64,000 nucleotides of DNA from Streptomyces sp. R41 (GCF_041053055.1 NZ_CP163443.1:5811001-5875000), one strand, 5' to 3'. Shown: positions 19,971 through 28,985, numbered from the stretch's first letter. Made by a program: numbers and translations. Notes: generated by a model not told the origin, from the letters alone.

Positions 19971-19996
19971 GCCCCCTCCCCGTTTCGGGAGGGGGC
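19971..19996 (+). terminator. Hairpin after the ceaS-bls-pah-cas operon
   Basis: A 10-bp GC-rich stem (GCCCCCTCCC / GGGAGGGGGC) with a six-base loop lies 28 bases after the cas stop. It separates the early operon from oat, which then needs its own promoter in 19997-20090. Confidence 0.75.
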
Positions 19997-20104
19997 TGCG
20001 GTGCGTTCGGCTCATGTGGCTCGTTCGGATCGTTCGCGTCGCCATACCCGCGATGCATGAATATGCTGCCTGATTGGAAGTAATGCAGACAGGAGACGAT
20101 GACC

Positions 20105-21307
20105 ATGCCCGACTCCGAACACTTCGACGGCTCCGAAGGGAAGACGACGCCGCAGGGGTTCGTCGTGCACACCGCGCCGGTCGGTCTCGCCGACGACGGC
20201 CGGGACGACTTCACCGTGCTGGCCTCGACGGCCCCGGCCCAGGTCAGTGGGGTGTTCACCCGCTCCCGGTTCTCCGGGCCGAGCGTCCTGCTGAGCCGTG
20301 AGGCCGTCGCCGACGGCCGGGCGCGGGGCGTGGTGGTGCTGGCCCGCAACGCGAACGTCGCGACCGGGCGGGAGGGAGAGGCCAACGCGCGCGAGGTGCG
20401 CGAGTCCGTGGCGCGCGTCCTCGGCGTGCCCGAGGACGAACTCCTCATCGCCTCCACCGGCGTGATCGGCCGTCAGTACCCCATGCCGCAGATCCGGGAG
20501 CACCTCAAGTCGCTGTCCCTGCCCTTCCCGGAGGGCGGTTTCGACCATGCCGCCCGCGCCATCATGACGACCGACACCCGGCCGAAGGAGGTCCGGCTGC
20601 GGTGCGGGGACGCGACGCTCGTCGGGATCGCCAAGGGCGTCGGGATGATCGAGCCGGACATGGCGACGCTGTTGACGTTCTTCGCCACGGACGCCCGGCT
20701 CGACGCGGCCGAGCAGGACCGGATCTTCCGGCGGGTGATGGACCGCACCTTCAACGCGGTGAGCATCGACACGGACACCTCCACCAGTGACACGGCGGTG
20801 CTGTTCGCCAACGGGCTGGCCGGGGACGTCGATCCCGTCGCCTTCGAGGAGGTTCTGTACGAGGCCGCGCTGGCCCTCGTCAAGGACATCGCGAGCGACG
20901 GGGAGGGCGCGAGCAAGCTCATCGAGGTCCAGGTCACCGGGGCGCGTGATGTCGCCCAGGCCAAGCGGGTGGGCAAGACCGTCGTCAACTCACCGCTGGT
21001 GAAGACCGCGGTGCACGGCAGCGACCCCAACTGGGGCCGCGTCGCCATGGCGATCGGCAAATGCTCCGACGACACCGACATCGACCAGGACGCCGTGCGG
21101 ATCCGGTTCGGGGAGGTCGAGGTCTACCCGCCCCGTGCCTCTGGCGCGCGGGAGGAGGACGCGGTGCGGGCGGCTGTCGCCGAGCACCTTGAAGGGGACG
21201 AGGTGATCATCGGCATCGACCTCGCCGTCGCGGACGGGGCGTTCACCGTGTACGGGTGCGATCTCACCGAGGGGTACGTGCGGCTGAACTCGGAGTACAC
21301 GACCTGA
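20105..21307 (+). CDS. oat2: Ornithine acetyltransferase (ArgJ family) of the clavulanate cluster
   Basis: N-terminal-nucleophile acetyltransferase of the ArgJ family that moves acetyl groups between glutamate and ornithine. In clavulanate producers it is thought to feed arginine precursor or act on N-acyl intermediates. 400 aa; the autocleavage site KGVGMIEPDMATLL with nucleophilic Thr is near residue 180, and STGVIGR and DPNWGRVAMAIGK motifs are present. ATG 20105 is preferred over ATG 20099 because the AGGAG site at 20091-20095 is only three bases from the latter and nine from the former. Confidence 0.94.
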   Translation: MPDSEHFDGSEGKTTPQGFVVHTAPVGLADDGRDDFTVLASTAPAQVSGVFTRSRFSGPSVLLSREAVADGRARGVVVLARNANVATGREGEANAREVRESVARVLGVPEDELLIASTGVIGRQYPMPQIREHLKSLSLPFPEGGFDHAARAIMTTDTRPKEVRLRCGDATLVGIAKGVGMIEPDMATLLTFFATDARLDAAEQDRIFRRVMDRTFNAVSIDTDTSTSDTAVLFANGLAGDVDPVAFEEVLYEAALALVKDIASDGEGASKLIEVQVTGARDVAQAKRVGKTVVNSPLVKTAVHGSDPNWGRVAMAIGKCSDDTDIDQDAVRIRFGEVEVYPPRASGAREEDAVRAAVAEHLEGDEVIIGIDLAVADGAFTVYGCDLTEGYVRLNSEYTT

Positions 21308-21342
21308 CGGGTGGGGCGGGTGCGGGCGCGGGTGGGTGGTTT

Positions 21343-21517
21343 TTTCGCCCCCTCCGCCCCTGCCCGTCCCGACCAGCCTGTCGGCTGCGGGTGGGTGGGG
21401 GCTTGTCGCGCAGTTCCCCGCGCCCCTAAAAGGGGCGCGGGGACTGCGCGATCTTTTAGCGGGGGTCTGGGGGCGCAGCCCCCAGGTACGGGACGGGCAG
21501 GGGCGGAGGGGGCGAAA
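21343..21517. repeat. Nested inverted repeats between oat and oppA1
   Basis: The outer arms are a perfect 28-bp inverted repeat (21343-21370 and 21490-21517, pieces GCCCCCTCCGCCCCTGCCC and its complement). Inside is a second hairpin at 21407-21450 (CAGTTCCCCGCGCCCCT / AGGGGCGCGGGGACTG, one-base bulge). The inner hairpin is a sequence type I recognise as dispersed in many Streptomyces intergenic regions. It will terminate oat transcription and may be a mobile repeat. The rest of the 342-base gap holds only the oppA1 ribosome site (GAGGAGG near 21632). Confidence 0.85.
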
Positions 21518-21649
21518 GACATCCCTCACGCCCACCCCGGCTATACCGACCCGCCGGCGGCTATGCGTGCCCCAGCCCGTACCCCCTTCCTCGCATGCCC
21601 GCCCCCACAAGATGTGGAGGAAGGCATCCGCGAGGAGGGCTGCAGGGAC

Positions 21650-23341
21650 ATGGAGAGCACTCGGTCGACGAGTACGGGCAGTACGGGCAGTACGGGCGGC
21701 GACGACGGATTCGGCGCGGGGGCGCGTGGCGTGGTGAGGCCGACCGACGCCCTCGGCGGCACGCTCCGGCTGGTGCGGACGGACGACTTCGACTCGCTGG
21801 ACCCCGGGAACACGTACTACGCCTACACCTGGAACTTCCTGAGGCTCATCGGCCGGACCCTGGTCACCTTCGACACGGCCCCGGGCAAGGCGGGCCAGCG
21901 GCTGGTGCCGGATCTCGCGGAGTCGCTGGGGGAGTCGTCCGAGGGCGGTCGGGTGTGGACGTACCGGCTGCGGGCGGGGCTCCGGTACGAGGACGGCAGT
22001 CCGGTGACGTCCGGGGACGTCAAGTACGCCATCGCCAGGAGCAATTACGGGACCGATGTGCTGGGGGCGGGGCCGACCTATTTCCGGCATCTGCTGGGGA
22101 CGGAATACGGGGGGCCGTGGCGGGAGCCCGACATCGACGGGCCCGTCACGCTGGAGACCCCCGACGAGCGCACCCTCGTCCTCCGGCTAAAGGAGCCGTT
22201 CGCGGGGATGGATCTGCTGGCGACCATGCCCAGTACGACGCCCGTGCCGCGCCGCCTTGACACCGGCGCGGAGTACCGGCTGCGGCCGGTCGCGACCGGA
22301 CCGTACCGCGTCGTCTCGTACACCCGCGGCGAACTGGCCGTGCTGGAACGCAACCCGCACTGGGACCCGGCGACGGACCCGGTCCGCAGGCAGCGGGCCG
22401 AGCGCGTCGAGGTGCACCTCGGCAAGGACCCGCACGAGGTGGACCGCATGCTGCTGGCCGGAGAGGCGCACATCGACCTCGCCGGGTTCGGCGTGCAGCC
22501 CTCCACGCAGGAGCGGATCCTCGCCGATCCGGCGCTGCGGGCGAACGCCGACAATCCGCTCACCGGGTTCACCTGGATCTACTGCCTGTCGAGCAGGATC
22601 GCGCCGTTCGACAACGTCCACGCCCGGCGTGCCGTGCAGTTCGCCACGGACAAGGCCGCCATGCAGGCGGCGTACGGGGGTGACGTCGGTGGGGACATCG
22701 CCACCACCATCCTTCCGCCGACCATCGACGGGTATCGCGCATTCGATCGCTATCCCGTCGGGGGCGACGGGAGCGGCGATCTCGATGCCGCCCGTGCCGA
22801 GCTCGTCGCCGCCGGGATGCCCGACGGGTTCCGTACGAAGATCGCCGCCCGCAAGGACCGGCTCAAGGAGTACCGGGCCGCCGAGGCGCTGGCCGCCGGG
22901 CTCGCGCGGGTCGGGATCGAGGCCGAGGTCCTGGACTTTCCCTCCGGCGACTACTTCGACATCTACGGCGGCTGCCCGGCTTATCTGCGCGAGCACGGGA
23001 TCGGGATCATCATGTTCGGCTGGGGCGCCGACTTCCCCGACGGGTACGGGTTCCTGCAGCAGATCGTCGACGGGCGGGCGATCAAGGAGCGCGGCAACCA
23101 GAACATGGGCGAGCTGGACGATCCGGAGATCAACGAGCTGCTCGATCGCGGGGCCACCTCCGGCGATCCGGCCGAGCGCGCGGAGATCTGGCACCGGATC
23201 GACCGGCTGACCATGGAACACGCGGTGATCGTGCCGTATCTGTACCCGCGCTCGCTCCTCTACCGGCACCCGGACGCCGGCAACGTCTACGTCACGGGGT
23301 CGTTCGGCATGTACGACTACGTGGCGCTCGGGGCGAGTTGA
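21650..23341 (+). CDS. oppA1: Oligopeptide-binding protein OppA1
   Basis: Extracellular solute-binding family 5 (OppA-like) protein, 563 aa. Known for S. clavuligerus: oppA1 and oppA2 are both needed for clavulanate production although no Opp permease genes lie in the cluster. Seen here: GGTLRLV near residue 38, LDPGNTYY, the DVKYAI region near 125, and the DNVHARRAV motif near 325. The N-terminus is a Ser/Thr/Gly-rich hydrophilic stretch with no signal peptide or lipobox, so export is not obvious. ATG 21650 has GAGGAGG 11 bases upstream. Its last 25 bases overlap the end of convergent claR. Confidence 0.93.
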   Translation: MESTRSTSTGSTGSTGGDDGFGAGARGVVRPTDALGGTLRLVRTDDFDSLDPGNTYYAYTWNFLRLIGRTLVTFDTAPGKAGQRLVPDLAESLGESSEGGRVWTYRLRAGLRYEDGSPVTSGDVKYAIARSNYGTDVLGAGPTYFRHLLGTEYGGPWREPDIDGPVTLETPDERTLVLRLKEPFAGMDLLATMPSTTPVPRRLDTGAEYRLRPVATGPYRVVSYTRGELAVLERNPHWDPATDPVRRQRAERVEVHLGKDPHEVDRMLLAGEAHIDLAGFGVQPSTQERILADPALRANADNPLTGFTWIYCLSSRIAPFDNVHARRAVQFATDKAAMQAAYGGDVGGDIATTILPPTIDGYRAFDRYPVGGDGSGDLDAARAELVAAGMPDGFRTKIAARKDRLKEYRAAEALAAGLARVGIEAEVLDFPSGDYFDIYGGCPAYLREHGIGIIMFGWGADFPDGYGFLQQIVDGRAIKERGNQNMGELDDPEINELLDRGATSGDPAERAEIWHRIDRLTMEHAVIVPYLYPRSLLYRHPDAGNVYVTGSFGMYDYVALGAS

Positions 23342-24801
23342 GCCCGGGGGGCATCCGCCTGCCGGTGCGTCGCCGGCAGGCCGATGCTCCGGCAGGCCAC
23401 GGCCGCATCGTGGAACTCGGCCTCGAAGCGGGCCAGTTGGTGAAGGAAGCGCCGGGTGGGGCTGGTCAGGTCCGTGCCGCGGGCACTGCGCAGCAACAGT
23501 CGGGCGCCCAGGCCGAGTTCGAGGCGGTGGATGCGACGGGTCAGCGCGGACTGGCTGATGGACAGCACGGCGGCCGCCCGGTTGATGCTGCCGTGCTTCG
23601 CCACCGCCCTCAGTACATGCAGATCCTCGACGTCGAACTTCCTGGTCGCGGTCGGCACGAGCGGTGCGTCGGGCGCGTCGCTCTCCCGTACGGGTCGGGT
23701 GTTCCGGGCGGTCTGCTCCCGGTGCCAGCGCGTCCACCACGGGTCGCCCAGCAGGCACTGGTGCTGCTCGGCGAACCGCCGCAGATAACGGTCGGCGAGC
23801 AGTGCGGCGAGTCGCTCGGCCAGGGCGCGAGGTACGACGGTCGGGTCGACAAGGAGGCTGGTGGAGCGGTGCGGCCGCTCCACCACGGACCGGTGGACCA
23901 CGGAGGGCGCGAGCACCGCCGGATGCGTGGGGGAACCGAGCCCGATGGCGTCGCCGCGGCGCAGCATTCCCCGGGCCACCGAGGCGCCGGTGACGTGCAG
24001 GGCGGCGGGTGCGGGGAGGCCGGCGGCTTGGAAGACCCGGGCGACCAGGACCTCGGAGTCGGGGCCGGCCTCGGACACCCAGTTCTCGCCCCGCAGATCG
24101 GCGAGCGAGACCGCGTTGCGGCCGGCCAGCGGGTGGTCGAACGGCAGCGTGACCCACAGCGGATCGTCGAGGACGCCGTACGTGCGCACGGCCCGCTCGA
24201 CCGAGTTGCGCGGCGCGTCGAGGCTCCAGGTGTGCGCGGCGTCGACGTGATAGCCGGCCAGCTTGCGCATGACCTGGTGGGGCGTGTCGTGGTGGACCGA
24301 CAGAAGGACGTCCAGCGTGGCCGCGGCGTCCTCGACCACGTCCTCCAGGAGCGGTTCGGCGGAGGCGATGGCCAGCACGGCGGGCGCGTCGACCGCCTCC
24401 GAGCCGCGCCCGAAGATGTTTGTCTGGACGGCGAGATCGACCTGGCGGAAGAACCGGCGCCCGGCCACCAGCAGGCGCGAGCCCGCCGAGGTCAGCCGCG
24501 CGGTGTGGCGGCTGCGCAGGGTCAGGGGGAGGCCGACGGTCTTGTCGAGGCGGTCGAGTTGGCGCTCCACGGCCCCGTGCCGCGACCCGGTGCGCCGGGC
24601 CACTTCCGCGAGGTCTCCGCACTGTCCCACCGCGTCCAGCAGGGACAGGTCGGGGCGGGTGAAGGGGAAGGGAAGGGGAGAAGTTTCCGGCCGGTCGGGA
24701 ACAGACGTTGTCGCAGACGTCATCGCGGGCTTTATCGCAGGCGCTGTCGCGGGCTTTATTGCAGGCGCTATTGCAGGCGTTGTTTCTGACCCGTAAGACA
24801 A
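23317..24801 (-). CDS. claR: ClaR, LysR-type activator of late clavulanate genes
   Basis: Transcriptional regulator of the late genes. It has the unusual ClaR layout with helix-turn-helix segments at both ends: one at about residues 45-105 (DAVGQCGDLAEVARRTGS...) and one near 405-465 (AVAKHGSINRAAAVLSISQS). A LysR-like effector region lies between. 494 aa, longer than the 431 I recall for S. clavuligerus, because the N-terminus carries a Pro/Ala/Ile/Lys repeat encoded by a 12-bp array. The start appears to be TTG 24801, with AAAGGA eight bases upstream; the internal ATG 24723 has no ribosome site. It ends inside the 3' end of oppA1 (stop TAG). Confidence 0.9.
   Translation of the reverse strand: MSYGSETTPAIAPAIKPATAPAIKPAMTSATTSVPDRPETSPLPFPFTRPDLSLLDAVGQCGDLAEVARRTGSRHGAVERQLDRLDKTVGLPLTLRSRHTARLTSAGSRLLVAGRRFFRQVDLAVQTNIFGRGSEAVDAPAVLAIASAEPLLEDVVEDAAATLDVLLSVHHDTPHQVMRKLAGYHVDAAHTWSLDAPRNSVERAVRTYGVLDDPLWVTLPFDHPLAGRNAVSLADLRGENWVSEAGPDSEVLVARVFQAAGLPAPAALHVTGASVARGMLRRGDAIGLGSPTHPAVLAPSVVHRSVVERPHRSTSLLVDPTVVPRALAERLAALLADRYLRRFAEQHQCLLGDPWWTRWHREQTARNTRPVRESDAPDAPLVPTATRKFDVEDLHVLRAVAKHGSINRAAAVLSISQSALTRRIHRLELGLGARLLLRSARGTDLTSPTRRFLHQLARFEAEFHDAAVACRSIGLPATHRQADAPRAQLAPSAT
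24710..24781. repeat. 12-bp tandem repeat inside the claR 5' end
   Basis: Six contiguous 12-bp units: 24710-24721, 24722-24733, 24734-24745, 24746-24757, 24758-24769 and 24770-24781, with patterns ATCGCGGGCTTT and ATTGCAGGCGCT. They encode APAI/KPAT-like tetrapeptides at the ClaR N-terminus. Because 12 is a multiple of 3, copy-number change would lengthen or shorten the protein without a frameshift. Confidence 0.85.
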
Positions 24802-24942
24802 TGTCGGTTTCCTTTTTGGTCAAGGACTGTGCCGCTTGATTGTCCGCAGTGGCTCAATGAATTCGCTGCGGCGATCTTAGGCGCGTCCTCTCTTCGGGCT
24901 CTCCTCGCGCCGGGGTGAGGAGAGCGTCCGAAGACGGTCCGG

Positions 24943-25005
24943 ATAGATCCGGACAGGACCGTCATGGATCCCGACAGGACCCTCGTGGATCCTGGTAGGA
25001 CCCTC
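24943..25005. repeat. Three 21-bp direct repeats between cad and claR
   Basis: Exact-period units at 24943-24963, 24964-24984 and 24985-25005 share GGATCC..ACAGGACCCTC. The array is just downstream of cad on its own strand and 140 bp upstream of the claR start. Two helical turns per unit suits a regulator array placed on one DNA face. The function is unproven. Confidence 0.75.
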
Positions 25006-25747
25006 AGGCCTGGTCGGTCGGGCGGATGAAGATCTCGTTGACCGTCATGTGGGAGGGCGCCGTCACGGCGTAGCGCACCGCCTCGGCGATGTCGGCCGCC
25101 TGCAACTGCCGGATCTTGCTCACCCGTTCCTCGATGGCGGCCTTCGTCGGCGCGTGCGTGATGTGCTCGCGCAGTTCGGTCTCGACGGTGCCCGGCTCGA
25201 TGACCACCACGCGCACACCGCGCTCGGTGACCTCCTGGCGAAGCCCCTCGCTGAACCCGTTCACGGCGAACTTGCTGGCGTTGTAGCCGGCGGCGCCGCG
25301 GCCCGCCACACGCGCGGCGATCGAGGAGATCTGCACGACCGCGCCCTGGCTCTTGAGCAGGTGCGGCAGTGCCGCGTGGGTCATGTACATCAGGCCCAGG
25401 ACGTTGGTGCCGATCATGCGGGTCCAGTCCGTGGTGTCGGCGCCCTCGACCGGACCCAGCAGCATCACCCCGGCGTTGTTCACCAGGACGTCGAGCCGCC
25501 CCAGGGTCTCCACGGTCGAGCGCACGGCGCCGTGGACCGCCTGCTCGTCGGTGACGTCCAGTTCGAGTACGTGGACGGTGGCGCCGGTGGCCTCCAGTTC
25601 GTCCCTCAGGGCGTGCAGCCGGTCGACCCGGCGGGCCGCGACGGCCACGGCGGCACCCTCGGCGGCCAGCACCCGTGCCGTGGCCGCGCCGATTCCCGAG
25701 CTCGCACCCGTGATGAGCGCTACTTTCCCCTGCAGTGCTGAAGTCAT
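25004..25747 (-). CDS. cad: Clavaldehyde reductase (clavulanic acid dehydrogenase)
   Basis: Last known step of the pathway: NADPH-dependent reduction of clavulanate-9-aldehyde to clavulanic acid. A short-chain dehydrogenase of 247 aa, the same length as S. clavuligerus CAD/Car. Seen: the cofactor motif TGASSGIG near residue 13, an ARR pair favouring NADPH near 39-41, NNAG near 90, catalytic Ser (QISSIAA) near 140 and YNASK near 155-159. ATG 25747 was chosen for the family length; a second ATG three bases upstream abuts the GGGGGA site. It reads toward claR and is divergent from cyp. Confidence 0.95.
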   Translation of the reverse strand: MTSALQGKVALITGASSGIGAATARVLAAEGAAVAVAARRVDRLHALRDELEATGATVHVLELDVTDEQAVHGAVRSTVETLGRLDVLVNNAGVMLLGPVEGADTTDWTRMIGTNVLGLMYMTHAALPHLLKSQGAVVQISSIAARVAGRGAAGYNASKFAVNGFSEGLRQEVTERGVRVVVIEPGTVETELREHITHAPTKAAIEERVSKIRQLQAADIAEAVRYAVTAPSHMTVNEIFIRPTDQA

Positions 25748-26055
25748 CATTCCCCCGGTGGGTGATGGATAGGGCGCGCGAATGACGGACACGGTGCGCG
25801 AACGTACGTACAGAGCGCGCGAATGTCTTGAGAATGGTGTGCGGTGGCGCCTGGAAAGGGCTGGATGCCGTGACGCTATCAGCCGCGGCATTGTGCGGTG
25901 AATGGCTGTCGGCGCCTCAGGTTATGACTGTTTCCGGCCGGTTATGCATGCCCGGCCGCAGGCCAGGACGCCTCCGCGCGGGCACGGCAGATTGGGTCGA
26001 CGACAGCACGTCGGCACGACCCCTGTGCAGCGACCTGTGCAGCGATAGGCGGTGG
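25748..26055. promoter_or_regulatory. Divergent cad/cyp control region with 20-bp repeats
   Basis: A 308-bp gap. Three 20-bp direct repeats (25773-25792, 25793-25812, 25813-25832; shared core GCGCGCGAATG) start about 25 bp upstream of cad. Near the cyp start, a 12-bp unit CTGTGCAGCGA(T/C) is repeated (about 26022-26046). The cyp frame remains open across much of the gap, but family comparison places the cyp start at 26056, so I treat it as regulatory DNA. Confidence 0.6.
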
Positions 26056-27291
26056 ATGATGCAGAACGATGCAGCGGTCCAGGAAGAGAGGGCGGCGGCA
26101 CCGTCGTACCCGATGCCACGTGTCTCCCCCGTGGACCCGCCGCCGCAGCTCGCCGCGCTGCGGGCCGGACGCGCCGCGAGCCGGGTGACGCTGTGGGACG
26201 GCAGCGAGGTGTGGCTGGTGACCTCGCACGCCGGTGTCCGGGCCGTGCTGGGTGACCGTCGGTTCACCGCGGTCACCAGCGCCCCCGGCTTCCCGATGCT
26301 GACCCGCACCTCGCAACTCGTGCGCGCGGCGCCCCACACGGCCTCGTTCATCCGCATGGACGACCCGGACCACTCCCGGCTGCGCTCGATGCTCACCCGC
26401 GACTTCCTCGCGCGCAAGGCGGAGGAAATGCGGCCCGTGCTGCGGGAGTTGCTGGATGACATGCTGGGCGGTCTGGTGGCGGCCGGTGAGAAGCCCGTCG
26501 ATCTCGTCGCCGGTCTGACGATTCCCGTGCCGTCCCGGGTCATCGCCCTGCTGTTCGGCGTGGGCGAGGACCGCCGGGACTTCATCGAGGGCCGCAGCGC
26601 GATTCTCATCGACCGTGGCTACACCCCCGATCAAGTGGCCACCGCAAGGGACGAGTTGGACGGCTTCCTGCGGGAGCTCGTCGAATCGCGGGTCGCCGAT
26701 CCCGGCACCGATCTGGTGAGCCGTCTGGTGACCGACCAGGTACGGCCCGGCCGGCTGAGCGTCGAGGAACTGGTCCCGATGTGCCGGCTGCTGCTGGTGG
26801 CGGGGCACGGCACGACCACCAGTCAGGCCAGCCTCAGTCTGCTCAGCCTGGCCACCGACCCCGGCCTCGCCGACGCCCTGACCAAGGACGAGAGCCTGCT
26901 GCCCAAGGCGGTCGAGGAGTTGCTGCGCTTCCACTCCATCGTGCAGAACGGACTGGCCCGCGCCGCCATCGAGGACGTACAGCTGGACGACGTGACGATC
27001 AAGGCCGGCGAGGGTGTCGTCCTCTCGCTCTCGGCGGGCAACCGCGACGAGCGGGTCTTCCCGTCCCCGGACACCCTCGACCCGCACCGCGACGCCCGCC
27101 GCCATCTGGCCTTCGGCCACGGCATCCACCAGTGCCTGGGGCAGTGGCTCGCCAAGGTCGAGATCGAGGAGATGCTGGCCGCCGTGCTGCGCTGGATGCC
27201 CGGTGTGCGGCTGGCCGTGCCGTTCGAGGAGCTGGACTTCCGCCACGAGGTGTCCAGTTACGGACTCGGCGCGCTCCCGGTCACCTGGTGA
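26056..27291 (+). CDS. cyp: Cytochrome P450, CYP105M type
   Basis: P450 monooxygenase of the late clavulanate pathway, proposed to take part in the oxidative deamination and inversion steps from N-glycylclavaminate toward clavaldehyde. 411 aa, close to the 407 or so of S. clavuligerus CYP105M1. Seen: I-helix AGHGTTTSQ near residue 240, ExxR in EELLRF near 280, and the haem loop FGHGIHQCLG with the Cys ligand near 355. The MMQND start at 26056 resembles the family start. Its stop overlaps the ferredoxin start, so redox partners are co-translated. Confidence 0.94.
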   Translation: MMQNDAAVQEERAAAPSYPMPRVSPVDPPPQLAALRAGRAASRVTLWDGSEVWLVTSHAGVRAVLGDRRFTAVTSAPGFPMLTRTSQLVRAAPHTASFIRMDDPDHSRLRSMLTRDFLARKAEEMRPVLRELLDDMLGGLVAAGEKPVDLVAGLTIPVPSRVIALLFGVGEDRRDFIEGRSAILIDRGYTPDQVATARDELDGFLRELVESRVADPGTDLVSRLVTDQVRPGRLSVEELVPMCRLLLVAGHGTTTSQASLSLLSLATDPGLADALTKDESLLPKAVEELLRFHSIVQNGLARAAIEDVQLDDVTIKAGEGVVLSLSAGNRDERVFPSPDTLDPHRDARRHLAFGHGIHQCLGQWLAKVEIEEMLAAVLRWMPGVRLAVPFEELDFRHEVSSYGLGALPVTW

Positions 27292-27557
27292 CAGACGTGA
27301 GCGACGCGAGCGACGCGAGTGGCATGAGCGACGGGAGCCACGCGGCCGGCGCGAGCCGCCTGACGATCACCGTCGACCCGGACGCGTGCTGCGCCATGGG
27401 CCGGTGCGCGGCGAGTGAGCCGGAACTCTTCGACCAGGACCCCGACACCGGCACCGTGGTCCTGCTCGACCCCACCCCCGCGCCCGCACGGCACGCATCG
27501 GCCCGGCTCTGCGCCGAGTTGTGCCCGTGCGGGGCCATCACGGTCACCGAGGACTGA
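27288..27557 (+). CDS. fd: Ferredoxin, 3Fe-4S type, partner of cyp
   Basis: Small acidic iron-sulfur protein supplying electrons to the P450. About 89 aa from GTG 27288, which overlaps the cyp stop (GTGA). The ferredoxin proper starts near residue 25 (LTITVDPDACCAMGRC) and ends with LCAELCPCGAI, giving the CxxxxxC...C-P spacing of one-cluster actinobacterial ferredoxins. The first 24 residues are an odd Ser/Asp/Gly-rich extension encoded by 9-bp repeats (GCGAGCGAC). Starts at GTG 27297 or ATG 27324 would shorten it, but none has a clear ribosome site. Confidence 0.9.
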   Translation: MTDVSDASDASGMSDGSHAAGASRLTITVDPDACCAMGRCAASEPELFDQDPDTGTVVLLDPTPAPARHASARLCAELCPCGAITVTED

Positions 27558-27611
27558 GAGCCCGCGCCCCAGCGGCGCCCTTCGCCGCTCAGCGGCCGAC
27601 AAGGAGCGATC

Positions 27612-28985
27612 ATGATCCAAGCCCCTGGTTCCGTCCCGTCCGGCGCCACCGCCGCCGAGGCGGCGCTCGCCGCCGACGACTCCCCGATGGGTGACGCTGC
27701 CCGGTGGGCGGTAGGGCTGCTGACGGCGCCCGACCTCGCCCCGGACGAGTCCACAGCCGGTCGTTTCGTGCCGACCTTCCCCGCCCGGCACGCGCGGGGC
27801 TTCTCCGCGACGCTGGAGGAGTGGCGTACGAAGGGGCCGTTCACGGTCCGGGAGTACCAGCCCGTCGCCCACAAGGGCTGGGTCGTCCTGTCCGGGCCCA
27901 CCGGCCTGCGCCACACGCTGTCGCTGACCCTCGACTCCACCGGGCTGATCCGCATCCTCGCCCTCCAGCCCGAGACGGTGATCCCCGAGATACGCACCTG
28001 GGACGAGCTGGAGGACACGCTGCGCATATCCGGCGTCGACCACTCCGTCCTCGCCGCGCGCCTCACGCCCGGCGGAACCGCCGTCCTGCACGAGTCGGCC
28101 GCCGCCCGGCCGATGCCCACCGGCTCCGCGTACAAGCTCTATGTGATGCGCGCCCTCGTCCAGGCGATCGAGAGCGGCGAGCTGAGCTGGGACGACGAGG
28201 TCACCGTACGGCCCGAACTGCGCAGCCTGCCCACGGGCGACATGCAGGATCTGCCGGACGGAAGCCGCGTCCCGGTGCGCGAGACGGCGTACAAGATGAT
28301 CGCGATGAGCGACAACACCGGCGCCGATCTGATCGCGGACCGGTTGGGCCGGGACGCCGTCGAGCGTGCCGTGACCGCCTCCCGCCACCACGACCCCTCC
28401 CTCCTGCGTCCCTTCCTGACCAGCCACGAGGTCTTCGAACTCGGCTGGGGCGCACCGGAGTTGCGTAAGGCCTGGGCCGAGCGCGACGAGTCCGGACGGC
28501 GCGAGCTGCTGCGCGAGATCGCCCGGCCGATGACGGTGCGCGGCTCCGATCTGGGCGAGACGGTGCACCGGCTGGGCCTCGACTGGCACATGACCGCGTA
28601 CGACGTGCTCCACGTCCTCGAAGGACTCCGGCACGACAGCGAGCGGGACGCCACCGGCACGGTGGAGCACATCCTGACCGCCTACCCCGGCATCCCCGTC
28701 GACCACGCCAAGTGGTCCAGGGTGTACTTCAAGGCCGGTTCCTGCCCCGGCGTGATGATGTTCTGCTGGCTTCTCCAGGACCGGGCCGGCACCGTGCACG
28801 TCCTGGTGCTGCGGCAGGCGGCCGACGAGCAGAAGCCCATCGGCGACGGCCTGTTCCTGCGCGGACTGGGTGCGCGGGTCATCAACTCCGGTCTGCTGGA
28901 GGCCGGCCCGGAGCACGGCGAAGGAGCCGAGCCCGGCACAGCTCCGCAGCACGGCGAAGGAGCCGACCGGGAAGCCACCCGGTGA
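27612..28985 (+). CDS. orf12: Orf12, beta-lactamase-like protein of clavulanate biosynthesis
   Basis: Essential late-pathway protein of unknown exact reaction. The S. clavuligerus protein has an N-terminal isomerase-like domain and a C-terminal class A beta-lactamase-like domain with weak cephalosporin esterase activity. Here 457 aa (458 in S. clavuligerus). Seen: nucleophile motif SAYK at 172-175, SDN at 233-235, and KAG near residue 374 in place of the KTG box. The C-terminus carries two near-identical EHGEGA/QHGEGA repeats. ATG 27612 has an AAGGAG site. Its stop overlaps orf13 (GTGA). Confidence 0.94.
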   Translation: MIQAPGSVPSGATAAEAALAADDSPMGDAARWAVGLLTAPDLAPDESTAGRFVPTFPARHARGFSATLEEWRTKGPFTVREYQPVAHKGWVVLSGPTGLRHTLSLTLDSTGLIRILALQPETVIPEIRTWDELEDTLRISGVDHSVLAARLTPGGTAVLHESAAARPMPTGSAYKLYVMRALVQAIESGELSWDDEVTVRPELRSLPTGDMQDLPDGSRVPVRETAYKMIAMSDNTGADLIADRLGRDAVERAVTASRHHDPSLLRPFLTSHEVFELGWGAPELRKAWAERDESGRRELLREIARPMTVRGSDLGETVHRLGLDWHMTAYDVLHVLEGLRHDSERDATGTVEHILTAYPGIPVDHAKWSRVYFKAGSCPGVMMFCWLLQDRAGTVHVLVLRQAADEQKPIGDGLFLRGLGARVINSGLLEAGPEHGEGAEPGTAPQHGEGADREATR

